Positions 12,253 to 23,010 of a DNA stretch of 64,000 nucleotides are shown piece after piece. The stretch is taken from NCBI GenBank assembly GCA_900708905.1, contig CAADRB010000022.1:1389895-1453894 (forward strand), written 5' to 3'. The position numbers were made by a program, and so were the translations under genes. Every line of letters starts with the position of its first letter. Within the stretch, counting starts at the first letter, position 1. The stretch is from Hymenolepis diminuta (Eukaryota; Platyhelminthes; Cestoda; Cyclophyllidea; Hymenolepididae). The notes beneath the pieces were generated by a model. It was given only the letters and a program-made list of their open reading frames with translations, ran no database searches and was not told the origin of the DNA.

Positions 12253-15200
12253 ATGTCGTTTCCACACAATGTTCGTCCTCCTTTTAATAGTAAGCCCTCA
12301 TTCTATCATCTATTTGCAAAATTTGGGTCCTATCTTTGCTTGAATTTCAAAATGTTCATTTGTGCAACTGTTACATAAAAGATTGACTTTGTTCACAAAA
12401 GTTTTTTTACTGACATATAGGAAACTTGCTTCCTTTTTTGAAGTTTTCATTTGTGCATTTTCTTTAAAGTTAAGTATTCATCTATTTTTATTTGATGTGG
12501 GTTTTTAGTGCCCACTCGAGGCCCCCCGGCTCAAAATATACAGCAACGCAGACTCCTTCCTAACGACCCTCGAATGCATCATGTAGTTGCAAAGAATCAG
12601 TTTAAGTAATTAATCTTAAAATAATTCACTTAAACCATTTTGTCGAAAATTTTCATATCCGATGTCTCTTTTTAGTAAAAAAAAGCGTCGTATGGCTGAT
12701 CGTTTATTGACAAAGACCGTTCGTCAAATCATTCCAGAATCGGAATCTTATATGGAGTTGCTTGAAGTTGAAAAGAAGTTGGATCTTGTTCTCATGAGGA
12801 AACGTCTTACTCTCCAAGAATCTCTTAAACAACCTCTGAAGGTTTGTATTTTTTGCTTTTCACTATATTGTTCAAAGGCCGCCGTAATAATCTCCATTTT
12901 TTCTTCCAAAATAGACGAAAAGGACTCTTCGTGTTATGCTTAGTAGTGCATTTAAACCTGGGACTCCTGATTCTATCGGTCCCGATGGTCAGTCGAACAA
13001 TGACGGGTGCCCACCAGGTTGGGAGTTGAAGGTTGAAGGTCAGCTTTTTGAAAAGGTATGATTACCTTTTTCTTATTTCTACCGTATGTATCATTGTTAA
13101 CCCTATATATTTACAACAATGGTATGCAATATGGTACCATAGCGATTTGGGTCGGAATATGAGCTTGACTTGTTGCTATTTTCCTCACTGACTTTGCATC
13201 ACTATTTAGGCCCCTTATTAGCATTTTTTCCTTTCATGAATAATCTTTTGCCCTTATGGTTGACCCATTCTTCAGATCGGGTTATAGTTTTTCAAAATGC
13301 TAACCGGTAGATTTTTGATCCTTAGCGCACAAGGTATATGAAAAAATGTTTCTATAATTAACCTTGTCACTTTTACAGCAAGTTGGTTCTCTAAATAAGG
13401 CTTCACAATTGTGATGCTTGTTACTTTTAAATTTAAATATCTTATTTTATTAAATATGTTTTATTTTCTTCATTGATCTCCAATCTGTGACTATCTCTTC
13501 TATTATGACAGCCTGTTAAAACTATGTTAAAAAACCTCAATATACACGTATTCAGTCGCTCTTCTGACTTCTAACTTGAAACGTCATGTTTAGTAGTTTA
13601 GCAGCTCTGTAGGGGCTTAGTTAGTTTGATATTTAATTTCAATTTCAATATTCCATTTTGCTCTAGTACGCACTTTTCGTATGTTGCAACGGTTTCTCTT
13701 TTATGTACTTCTTTATATATTTCTATTTATTGAACCTATCGCGCCATCAACACAAGGGAAGATTTCTATTCATTTTAACTTTTCATTTTAGCCTCCTGGA
13801 CAGTCCAGTAGTCCACCGGTTGTTGACACAAAATTCCGCCGCAAGTTTTCCACTTTCTTCAAGTCTCTTGTCATCGAACTTGACCACGAACTCTACGGGC
13901 CTGATAACCATCTAGTTGAATGGCATCGCACAGCTTCCACTCAAGAGACTGACGGTTTTCAGGTTAGTTTTTTGTTTTAATTTCTCACATTCTATCCTGG
14001 TTTTTTTATTCACGTTAACCTTTTCGCTTTCTATAGGTTAAACGATCAGGCGACAGCAACGTTCGCTGCACTATTATTCTGATGCTGGATTATCAGCCAC
14101 CGCAATACAAGTTAGATCCTCGCTTGGCTCGTATTTTGGGTCTACACACTGGCACTAGATCTCAGATCTTTTATGCACTCTGGAATTATATCAAAGTCCA
14201 CAGGTGAGTCTTTGACCACACTAACATCAACAATTCTACTTAAGTATATGTCAGTAGTTGCCAAATTGTGTAATTTCTTCCTTTTACAGACTTCAAGATG
14301 CGCATGAAAAAGACTTTATCAACTGTGATATTTACCTGGAGCAGGTCTTTGGATGTTCAAGAATGCGTTTTGCGGAGATTCCAAGCCGTTTAATTCAATT
14401 GCAGCTGGCTCCTGATCCGATAATTATCAACCATGTTATTGTCAATGATTCTGAAGATCCTAATAAAACCCTTTGCTATGATATTGAAGTTGAAGTAGTA
14501 AGCTAACATCCATCCTTTTTGTTATAACACTCATAAATATATTTTACCGTTGTTTGCCTAATGCATTTTCTATTTCTCTTAGGATGATGCCTATAAATCA
14601 ATGGTGCAGAACTACCTACAGAATACTCAATCAAATCAAGAGCTGACTGCTATTGATAATAAGGTAAATGCTTTAGATTCAAAATTGTTCCCATAATTAC
14701 ATTTATAACATGAAAAAGGTAAAGCCGATCGAATGTTATGTTTTATTTGAGAATATTAAATGCACAATTCTGGTTTGTACTTCAGGCGCAACCAAAGTAA
14801 ACCATGAAATAAATTGAGTATAGCTGTCTAGGCAATTATATTCCTTTGTCGTTCATTTTCCTTTTGGACTAAATTGGCATTCGTACCCGTTTGAGAAAGG
14901 TGGAAATGCAAAATTGGTGACATTTATGGCTCTCATTGCATTTTTAAAATGTAAACCGATGTCTTTATATTTAGAATATGTAACCTTAGCGACTACTTGC
15001 CTTTAGCATCATTGTATATCAGAAAGTATACTTCCTTTGTTTCACTATCCTCTCTCATACCTCTTCTTCCCTAGTCATTCAGCTAATGCACTAAAAACTA
15101 CGTTTATTAAATCCATTATTGTCTTCGTATCTGCGTTCTTAAGTTATTTAAGAATCTGCTTCAATCGGGTTCGCTGCCAAGTTGGATCGTTTACTCTTTT

Positions 15201-16515
15201 TTGAGTTAGATAAACGTGCAATAGTAGCGATCGATCTTTTATCGGGAGGCTTTCCAAAATTTTCAAGTATTTTTATTCAAAGGACTGATAATATTTAAAG
15301 ATTTTGGTGATTTCAAACGGTATTTACATCTTGCGCGGAATGGGGAATATGCATTGAATAGAGAAAGGTCTATGCCAAGTTGTTGATTTGGTGGACATCG
15401 AATCAGTTATCTTGAAGTGATTCATTGTACCATCCATTTATTTTGATTTCTGCTCCCTTAGATTTACGAACTTGTGGATCAGATCAATCAAATGAAGGTG
15501 CATCGTGAGTTTTATTTGGAATTTAGTCAGGATCCACATACCTTCATTACACGATGGTTGGCGAGTCAGTCGCACGATCTACAGCAGATGACCGACGCAA
15601 CACCGGGTCATCCAGAACAGGAACGTCATGCTGAATTCTACGAGGAGCCTTGGGTTCATGAGGCCATCAAACGCTATCTCTATCAACGAGTTAATTTTGC
15701 CCTTTTCTTGGATTTAAAATCTCACATTATCATTATCGATGCCCAGAGTTAGCATATGATGCTTTGATAGTTGACTGTCAGCCAATTAATTGGAATGCCC
15801 TGCTAATTTTAGCATTATTTATATTGAGAAAGTGGTCAGGGATGGCTTCTGATTGGGAAGTCAATGAACTCTAATAACTATGATGATTCACCTTTTCAGT
15901 ACATTATTACGACTGGAGATCATTGAGATATTGGGTATTTATTTATTGTTATTTAGCCGAAAAGTGGATTATTTTTAATCGTGATAAAACCGCAACAATA
16001 AAATAGTCCGATAAGGAGTGGGAAGAGGGAACTAAGTAAAAATCTAGAATGAATATTGGATATCAAAATAATTTTGCTTAATTTAATAATGCTCAGCTGA
16101 TAGTATGAATTGATTCATCAAGATTAACTTCAGTCGCTTTTGAAGTAACTCTCAAGCACAAAGGATCCGGATTTTTCAAGGATTGTAGTTGAGATCAGGA
16201 AGAGGATTTTAGAAATACGATGAGCTTTCTTTCTTGAATTGAAATTCTCCATACGAGTTTTAAGAGGTGATAATTGAAAATAGTCTTCACTTACTCCTAT
16301 TCTTGTAAACTTAGTGGTTCAGGAGGCTTGATAGTTGGGAGTGAATCACGGGGTAAATCGATGGCATCTAATAAATCTTACGTTCCGTTAAATTTATACT
16401 TCTACTCTTAATTGCTTCTTTTTTCAGCTCGATTTGATCTATTTCACCCTTTTTTCAGGTTGTTCAACGTAGGCAGGAGTTGGAACACGCGCTCAACATC
16501 GGTGGGCAGCAATAA
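12253..16515 (+). CDS. SMARCD: SMARCD/BAF60 subunit of SWI/SNF chromatin remodeller, complete, ten exons (448 aa)
   Basis: BAF60 proteins link the SWI/SNF (BAF) complex in the nucleus to transcription factors. Exons: 12253-12289, 12509-12599, 12676-12841, 12915-13055, 13792-13962, 14037-14203, 14290-14497, 14583-14663, 15462-15689 and 16459-16515. The total is 1347 nt, ending in TAA. Recognisable segments are [66 protein letters not shown], the SWIB domain (about residues 215-300, [20 protein letters not shown] onwards), [32 protein letters not shown] and the terminal RRQELEHAL. Exons 3-10 match the family closely. Exons 1-2 (N-terminal about 42 residues, [10 protein letters not shown]) rest on splice signals and phase. 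The protein is shorter than human SMARCD1 (515 aa), mainly at the variable N-terminus. An alternative in-frame ATG at 12662 would sit in the polypyrimidine tract of the exon 3 acceptor, so I rejected it as the start. Confidence 0.95.
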
Positions 16516-17289
16516 AGTGGACCTCAAGCAATGTCCTTCTATTCACTCTCTTTACCTTCATTCGTTGGCCCATTATCTCCGTCCCTATTTCCTCGTGCAT
16601 TTTCGTACAGCCTATATATAAATTGTCTGTTAAATAGTGTACCTGCAATATTAACAAGTGTTATTTTACTGGTCTATTTTTAACAATTTGAGTTTTTGAG
16701 TAGTTTAGAGATACTGTGGAATTTAGTTCTATATGTATTTTAGCTGAAGTCTTGGGAAGTCGTTCAGGAATAGATTCATATTCAGATCGTCTATAATCGG
16801 GACGTGACGTTATTGTGGATGCAAGCCGATTAGGGACTAGAGACAACAGCATCAAGTGATTAAGAGAATAAGTCGATTTAAAAGAGATAAATATCATTAG
16901 GAGATATAAGTCGGGCTAGGTAAAATAAGAGTTGACATCAGCTGACGACAGCTGACTTCATGGGCCAATCGTTTATTAGATAGGATTTTAGAAGTTGAAT
17001 TAAGATCAGGTTGAATTAGTGGAAAACTGGAAAAAAATAATTATGAGAAATGGCTTAAATAAATTATTGGTTAAATAAAATTTAGCAAAGCTTTGATTAA
17101 AAGCTGAACTACGGTGCTGAAGTAAATACAGCATAAGTATGAGTGATATCTATGAGCGCGGACTGAAGTGAGTTTATGGATGAAAGAAATAAGTAGATAA
17201 AACGTTCGTAAAATGGGTGACATTACTTAAGAATAAACATCTACGAGTGAACATATAAACACGAAGATACTGGATATGACCATCTACCA
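16516..17289. other. 3' flank of SMARCD
   Basis: The first 110 bases after the stop are C/T-rich and probably 3' UTR. They are the part duplicated near 20230-20345. No AATAAA hexamer is seen close to the stop beyond the CAATAAAG that contains the stop itself. A 79-residue minus-strand frame at 16661-16897 shows no family features. Nothing else is supported. Confidence 0.4.
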
Positions 17290-17440
17290 TACCAACACTG
17301 CGATAGACCAAGAGATGGAATAGAGAATACTATTGGTCTGCATCCCGACAATTGGATATTCGAAAAGTATTTAGAACGCGAGTTATCAAATATCTCAACA
17401 TTAGCTGTTTCTAGTTGTCTTCGCCTTTATGTCGCAATTA
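17290..17440 (+). repeat. Repeat shared with 20740-21050
   Basis: GCGATAGACCAAGAGATGGA here aligns with GCAGTTGAACGAGGGATGGA near 20748. TATTGGTCTGCATCCCGAC aligns with TATTCGTCTGCGTCCCAGC, and TTAGAACGCGAGTTATCAAA aligns with TTAGAACTCGAGTTTTCCAA near 21004. The partner has about 150 extra bases between the last two blocks. Class unknown. Confidence 0.45.
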
Positions 17441-17780
17441 TGATAAGATGCTTTTGCCCAATGTACGTCAACGTTAATGTGCAAGATCGAATTCTGAGTT
17501 ATTTGGTTCAAAATTTCAATATTCTATTTCACAAAAAGTACATTACGAATTGTATTCATGTTGCCGAATTTGCTTAATTACGTTAATTTGGTATGCGATT
17601 CCAATATTATTGGATAAACAGGCATAGAATTTATGGTGAATCCTGAACCAGTCACAACGTAGGGCAGATCTTTGATATTGAATGTCATTATTTTGGGTAG
17701 CCGCCTTGGATTAAGTCAGTCTTACTATAAAAAATTTTTTTCTCTGGTGCATTTTAAATCAGGTTTAATAATGGTGAATA

Positions 17781-18657
17781 CATCAGGTAGTAACAGAAGT
17801 TCTGTCCAATTTTTGAGCTATGTGTTTGGGGTACGATTACTTCAATTTAGCTTTTTTTATGTTGTATGTATGTATGTAGACTCAAAGGCTGGGAAATGGC
17901 TCTCCACACACTATTTGTCAGAAATGAACAAGCAACAGCGTGTGACCTGTTGTGTTTCACTGCGTTCTCGTGAACTTCAGGCACCTTTTCTTGACCGAAT
18001 CATAACTGACAGCAACGAGAAGTGAACCCTTTACAACAATGTTAAGTACAAAAGACAGTGGCTAAATCGTGGTTTAAAATCAATTCCGCAAACGAGAAGT
18101 GGACTGCACCCGACAAAAATTCTTTCGTGTGTATGGTGGGGTTTGAAGGGAATTGTTTATTATGAAATGATGGGTGACAATCAAACAATAACATCTGAGG
18201 TTTACTATCAGCAGCTAACTCGTTTAAGAGCAGTTTTAGAAGAAAAATGGCCTTCTTTGATCAATGGAAAAGAAGTGATTCTGCACCATGACGATGCCAT
18301 ACCCTACTCTTCAAGAGCAACCAAAAATCTCGTTGAAGAATTTGGCTGGGAAGTCGTGCATCAATCACCATACTCTCCCGATCTTGCATCAACCGATTTT
18401 CATCTTTTCAGGAGCTTACAAAATCATTTAATGGGACAAAGGCTTACTTCAAGAGAAGAGGTCCAAATGAAGAAGCTAGTCTCTTTTTTGAGTCCAAACT
18501 GGCTAAATTCTATGAAGAAGGAATGAGAAAGCAAATGGCAAGATGGGAAGATGTAATTAATACAAACGGTGACTATGTTGAATGCTAAATGTATTTTTGA
18601 TAAAATTTTCTTTTTAATTCAAATTTAAAGGATGGACAGAATTTCTGTTGCAACCTG
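17781..18657 (+). mobile_element. Internally deleted, inactive mariner (Tc1/mariner) element
   Basis: Both ends are visible. The left TIR (17781-17812) contains AACAGAAGTTCTGTCCAA. The right TIR (18630-18657) is its diverged reverse complement, GACAGAATTTCTGTTGCAAC. TA dinucleotides flank the element at 17779-17780 and 18658-18659. The transposase catalytic region is recognisable: NKQQRVTCCVSLRSRELQAP, WLNRGLKSIPQT, VILHHDDAIPYSSR, SPYSPDLASTDFHLFRSLQN and HLMGQRLTSREEVQ. The last matches the D,D34D mariner pattern (HHDN...YSPDLAPTD). The element is about 0.88 kb instead of about 1.3 kb, because the N-terminal DNA-binding part is missing right after the left TIR. A TGA at 18023-18025 replaces a Trp codon, and a frameshift near 18480 moves the C-terminus (FYEEGM...NGDYVEC) to another frame. 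It is non-autonomous. Confidence 0.93.
18143..18589 (+). pseudogene. Mariner transposase, C-terminal catalytic half, frameshifted
   Basis: The open frame 18143-18526 carries the second and third catalytic aspartates (HHDD and SPDLASTD, about 34 residues apart). The genuine C-terminus continues in another frame after about 18480 and ends ARWEDVINTNGDYVEC with TAA at 18587-18589. The 5' half (17880-18022) is in the same frame as 18143 but separated by the TGA at 18023-18025. It cannot make a functional transposase. Confidence 0.9.
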
Positions 18658-18659
18658 TA

Positions 18660-20105
18660 TATAGCCAGGCATGATTAGAATTTTAAGGGATTTCGATTGA
18701 GCTTTTTTTCAATGTCTGAAGACCTTAATATGCGATACTTTTATATGAGAAAGTAAGCGAGTTTATCATTGTTTGTTTTATTACCCATGACAGCGCAAAA
18801 AAACTAACTTTACAAGTTTTAATTATTTGAAAACATCTGAATAAAGAGAAGTGCAAACAAGTCCAATTCTTTATGAAGCGAGAAAGGAGATCAAAAGGAG
18901 CAGGACATAGAGACTCTCATTTTATTTGAATTGTGAAAACTTCGAGTTAATTATTTTCTCATAAAGTTCACTCTGTCCTGATGTGAAAAGTTCGTGAACT
19001 GACTCCTATATTCATAGATTGGATAACGACATTCAGCGCTTGTTGATCGGTCGATTTAGTTCCGTAATTGGCCATGCCACCTTAACTTATTCGTATTTTG
19101 ATATAGTCAAAAGGAAACAGATAAGACTAGCAACGATATTTTGGCATAGCAATTGATTTCTAACATAGTGAATGAATACAAACCTTAACAAGCAATAGGA
19201 GTGCCAACTTCCGATTCTTAGACAAGTGATCGAAATGACTAGTTTTAATAAGCTTTAAAGTATTTTCTTCCTTTAATAACGCTTTTGGTACTTAGAAATG
19301 GAAATGAGTGCAAAATAAGGGTTATTGCGTGTAACATTATTAATATCATGTGTTAACTTTGCTTTATTAAGGAGTCGGCCCGTCATTTATTTGTACATGC
19401 CGATCAGATTGGCCCTAGTTAGCCTTTTTCATCGGAATATTATATGCATGTTAATTATATTTAGCATGGCAATCAAAAAATGCCCTTTTGATTATATCGT
19501 GAAGTATGGATCGCCATATTTCATCGTAAATAGTTTTATGATATTTTTTATAACTCTTTGCAAGTGCTATAAAGTACTGATTGATATAACTATTAACAAT
19601 TACATTAAATTCACTTAGTTGCGTCTTGATAACATTCTATTGTGTTTGGAGAAAGATATTTCCAGCTTCCTGATTAGTACCATTATCTGCAGGGGTCTGT
19701 ATATTTAAAATTGCCTTTACTAATAGACATGGAGCCTCTTAGCTTTTCAGCCTGCTCATATATAGCTTGCTGCAGTTAGGGTATGAGGAAAACAGTAGAT
19801 GATTAAACAAAAGGGCCAAGAGTTAATTAGACCAAGATGTATTTAACGAACGGCAATAGAGACATCCAAAAGGGTACAGGAGAAATGAGGAAGGGAGCGA
19901 AGGAAGATGTGTCTGACAAGCGACAGCCTGTGTATGTGTCATGTGTGTATTGAAAGGCTTATTGTGACACCAGGCTCTTCACGGATAAACATCGTGTTTT
20001 CTCAAGTGGCTCATCCTCATCGATCGGAGAAGCTAACTGAGTATACCTCGGATGATAGTTGCAGTAGCACAGCTGATTCGGCAATGCTTCGGAGACGGAT
20101 ATTCA
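18660..20105. other. AT-rich intergenic stretch
   Basis: The longest frame here (19325-19618, 97 codons) is hydrophobic and AT-driven, with no family features, splice context or composition unlike its surroundings. No RNA gene was recognised. Nothing supportable. Confidence 0.35.
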
Positions 20106-20345
20106 TCTTTCAAGCACGTGTATTTTAATATCACAGACTGCCCTTTGATAGTAATCAACGCAGACAGGGGTTGGAGCGCGCGATCAACATCGGTGGACAA
20201 CAACAAAATGAGCTCTAAGCATTTCTATTTTATCCTCTCACTTTTTCCTCATCCGCTCCCTCATTCAGTACTTTCTCTCATTCATTCCCCATTGTAATAC
20301 AATTTAATAATCATTTGTCCTTGTGCATTTTTGTATGTCCTTGGA
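20106..20345 (+). pseudogene. Degraded duplicate of SMARCD terminal exon and 3' flank
   Basis: CAACGCAGACAGGGGTTGGA (20157-20176) aligns with the last SMARCD exon (CAACGTAGGCAGGAGTTGGA), and ATCAACATCGGTGGACAACA aligns with CTCAACATCGGTGGGCAGCA. By eye roughly three quarters of about 70 bases are identical, mostly differing by transitions. Similarity continues into the C/T-rich 3' flank (TCCTTGTGCATTTTTGTATG against TCCTCGTGCATTTTCGTACA). It also appears to run upstream into the intron, which argues for DNA-level rather than cDNA-based duplication. The translated copy reads QRRQGLERAINIGGQQ but has lost the TAA stop (now CAA), and other SMARCD exons are absent. It is a gene fragment, not a paralogue. 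Confidence 0.7.
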
Positions 20346-20739
20346 CTGAAATTAAATATATACCACTAAAGTTGTGTCAGTTTTTTTTCAGACTGTAGTG
20401 TTCGTTGAATAGGGTTTGGTATCATAAGTGTTTCAGCTCAAATGTGCTTTGAAGATTCGCGCTATTTTTCTTATCAAATGAGCTCTAAATCATTTAGAAT
20501 CTGGACAGTGATTAGAATAATTCCATTTTTGGGAAGATTATATAATAAAACTCGCTCATCACTATTATGCAGTGTTAGGTGGGTACTGTATAATGGTACG
20601 AATATGGTTAAATTGGAAATAGAGGAAAAAAGTTCAGTAACGTAACGAATCATATTTATCGGAAATAATTATTTCAGATTGAATATAAGAGGTCAACCTA
20701 CCGCCTGATCTGCAATATTGGGATTTAGTAATCCTCTCT

Positions 20740-21050
20740 CAGCTAACTGCAGTTGAACGAGGGATGGAACGGGGAGGCCCTTCGAAATGTGTATTGCCAG
20801 TTGTTGAAAAATATTCGTCTGCGTCCCAGCATCTAAGTTCGGGATTCAATAAACATTAAGAATACTGTTTTAATACAAGATCGAATGACCTTGTGTTCAT
20901 AACCTGAATAGAACGGGGCTGTTGTTGTTCTTATTTTGCTTCTCTATATTATGACATGGCATTTCGATTTAATTGAATGTGAAAAGGGAAATTCGGAAAG
21001 AAATTAGAACTCGAGTTTTCCAATACCTCGAAACTGACCTTCTCTAACTG
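20740..21050 (+). repeat. Repeat shared with 17290-17440
   Basis: This is the longer copy, with about 150 bases (20860-21000) absent from the partner. It sits about 0.6 kb downstream of the SMARCD exon duplicate, while its partner sits about 0.8 kb downstream of the original exon. Both pairs could therefore come from one segmental duplication. Confidence 0.45.
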
Positions 21051-21469
21051 TTCCTGCCATTTATTTCTCTTTTAATAAAATAAGTACTTCTCAAAATTAG
21101 GTAAATTAAATTTTATTACTAAATCGTAATTTCACTACTTTAAATAATGATATTAATTCTTAAAGTTTCTTAAAGTCTTATATTTTTGCTCAACCAAATA
21201 TTTAACGTGCGACTTCAATATTCAGAAAAAATACATATATTTAATATTGTGAGAAATCTGTTGGTGAACCTTGAAAAAAATTGGAATGAATTTCATTAAA
21301 TGTCAACACTTTTCAAACACGTGATTTGAACTAATTTTGGTTCAGCGTTAACTGCTTTCTGTTGCAATGTTAAAATAATGCCCTTACTGACTGGACGGCG
21401 AAAGAACACTTTGGCGAGCACCGGAAGTACGATACACGTCATCGCTTTGTCACTACTTAGAGAGGTCAA

Positions 21470-21725
21470 CCCCCATTCACTGATTGGTCCATTGTCTGAC
21501 CAATCATATTCTGACGTATCTCTTAATGCAAACTGATGATTAATTCAGTCTTCTCCGGCCAATCGCAAATGGAACAAACACTATACTAAACGTATAAATT
21601 GAATTTTACTCCCAGCAATAAATGTAGGTTTGTCAAGTTAGTCGTGTCCGGTCAAATTTCACTCTGGGGTCTTAGCAACTGAGGTACACCTCATTACAGA
21701 GGACTTAACCACACATAACACTTGC
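21470..21725 (+). repeat. Interspersed repeat, copy 2 (related to 9600-10035)
   Basis: GATTGGTCCATTGTCTGACC, then CGTATAAATTGAATTTTACT, CAGCAATAAATGTAGGTTTG, GTGTCCGGTCAAATTTCACT and GACTTAACCACACATAACAC follow the same order as in copy 1. The TATA-like and AATAAA-like motifs recall an LTR, but similarity to the third copy continues past the end, so LTR status is not claimed. Confidence 0.55.
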
Positions 21726-22105
21726 TGAATCCTTCTTACAATTTGCAGCACTACATCTCCGATGCCATAGCGCATCTACTATGTAATGAAAATTTCCAGT
21801 TAAGAGGACATTAAAGTGTGAAAATATTGTGAGGTTTGATAACAATTTGCAAAAAATTTAAACTTTACTTATTTTATATGGGCCAAAATGTACATTTACT
21901 CAAAGATTAATCGAAACTCAGCCAGATATTGGAAATATAGACTTTTATTTCTGCTACATCATTATTTCTTTCTTGTTGTGAAACCATTTTACCGCAATTT
22001 AGAAAAAGATTTTTTCCAAATTTTTATTCCATGTGAATTTATTCTAATCTTTTGAATTATTTGGTTAGAATTGACCGGGAAAATTTAATGCACCACTTAT
22101 CCTCA

Positions 22106-23010
22106 CTAGGTCAGCATGAGGTTCTGACCCTTTCGAAATAGGATTTCACATAAAACCTAAAATAATAAGCAAATCTAAATACCATACATGAAATATTGAA
22201 TAATTGGTAGGAATAGCTTACCTTGATTAATCGGTAATTGATGTTTCGTTTCCTTTTAACCGCCATACGAATTAAGAGGATCAATTGACGAATTGTATAG
22301 CGGCAGTTTACCGATCTTATTTGAATAAGGCTCTTTTCAATGCGTATCTTAAAAGACAATTATATAGGCTGTTTTAAAGGACAACAAGAAATAATATATG
22401 AAAAACAAACAAGAACTCTCTACCATCAGCTTCTGAAGCGAATTTTTTAAGGATCGTCTTTCGGCTATTATAGAAAATATGATAATTATAATTTACCGAA
22501 TATTTAAAGAGAACTTGCCACAAATGACTAACCATACGTCCGCCATCTTCCAAAACTACTCGTAGGTCTGTAAATTTCGCGAAGGATCGGAATGTAAATA
22601 TTCGACAGAGTTGGGGGCATTTGCAAAGGAATGCTATCAGCCAGAGTGGGGAGATACAGAAATACCGGATCATCAAAATAAACAATTATTTCGGTTCCTC
22701 CGTTTGCTGAATTTTCGAATAGGAGATATGGATGTTGCATAGCTCTGTTGACAATTGGTATTGCTTCAGGCCACTGAATGATTAGTCGATAATGTGTAGT
22801 CACTATCATCGCTCCGTCAGCTGTCGGATAGACTGCTTCGTCCGTGGCTCGCCAACCCGTTAGGGGTAGTTTTATTTCTGTAAATTCATTCCGACGAAAT
22901 TGACACAAATAAACACCATTCCCTTCAAACTCAAAACCACTATTTCGTATGTAAAATGGGGTGTCGAATTTTCCGTTATGTTTGAGAATCAGACAGAAAT
23001 ATGTACGCAT
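22106..23010 (-). CDS. Tandem family member A, unknown function (model 231 aa)
   Basis: Not recognised. Exon 1 (23010-22533, 478 nt) encodes 159 residues with the family landmarks TGWRATDEAVYP, DGAMIVTTHYRLIIQWPE, YLLFEN, NGGTEIIVYF and IYRP, ending RTYG at a GTTAGT donor in phase 1. Exon 2 (22464-22424, 41 nt) adds AERRSLKNSLQKLM. Exon 3 (22347-22222) adds a basic segment containing RSVNCRYTIRQLILLIR and AVKRKRN. Exon 4 (22156-22106) adds 16 residues ending NLMLT with TAG. All phases agree (696 nt). There is no signal peptide or clear membrane helix. The ATG gives an N-terminus that aligns loosely with members B and C. Exon 1 is secure; exons 3-4 rest on splice signals only. Confidence 0.75.

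Noticed and set aside
12662..12664. ATG at 12662 as the SMARCD start
   Set aside because: It lies in the polypyrimidine tract of a strong acceptor (CTCTTTTTAG). Splicing from the exons at 12253 and 12509 keeps frame and gives a family-like N-terminus.
19325..19618. 97-codon hydrophobic ORF as a membrane protein
   Set aside because: Its hydrophobicity follows from T-rich codons. No splice context, no homology signal and no neighbouring exons.
21470..21725. Solo LTR call for the repeat
   Set aside because: TATA-like and AATAAA-like motifs fit, but no TG...CA boundary or target duplication was found, and similarity between copies runs past the supposed end.
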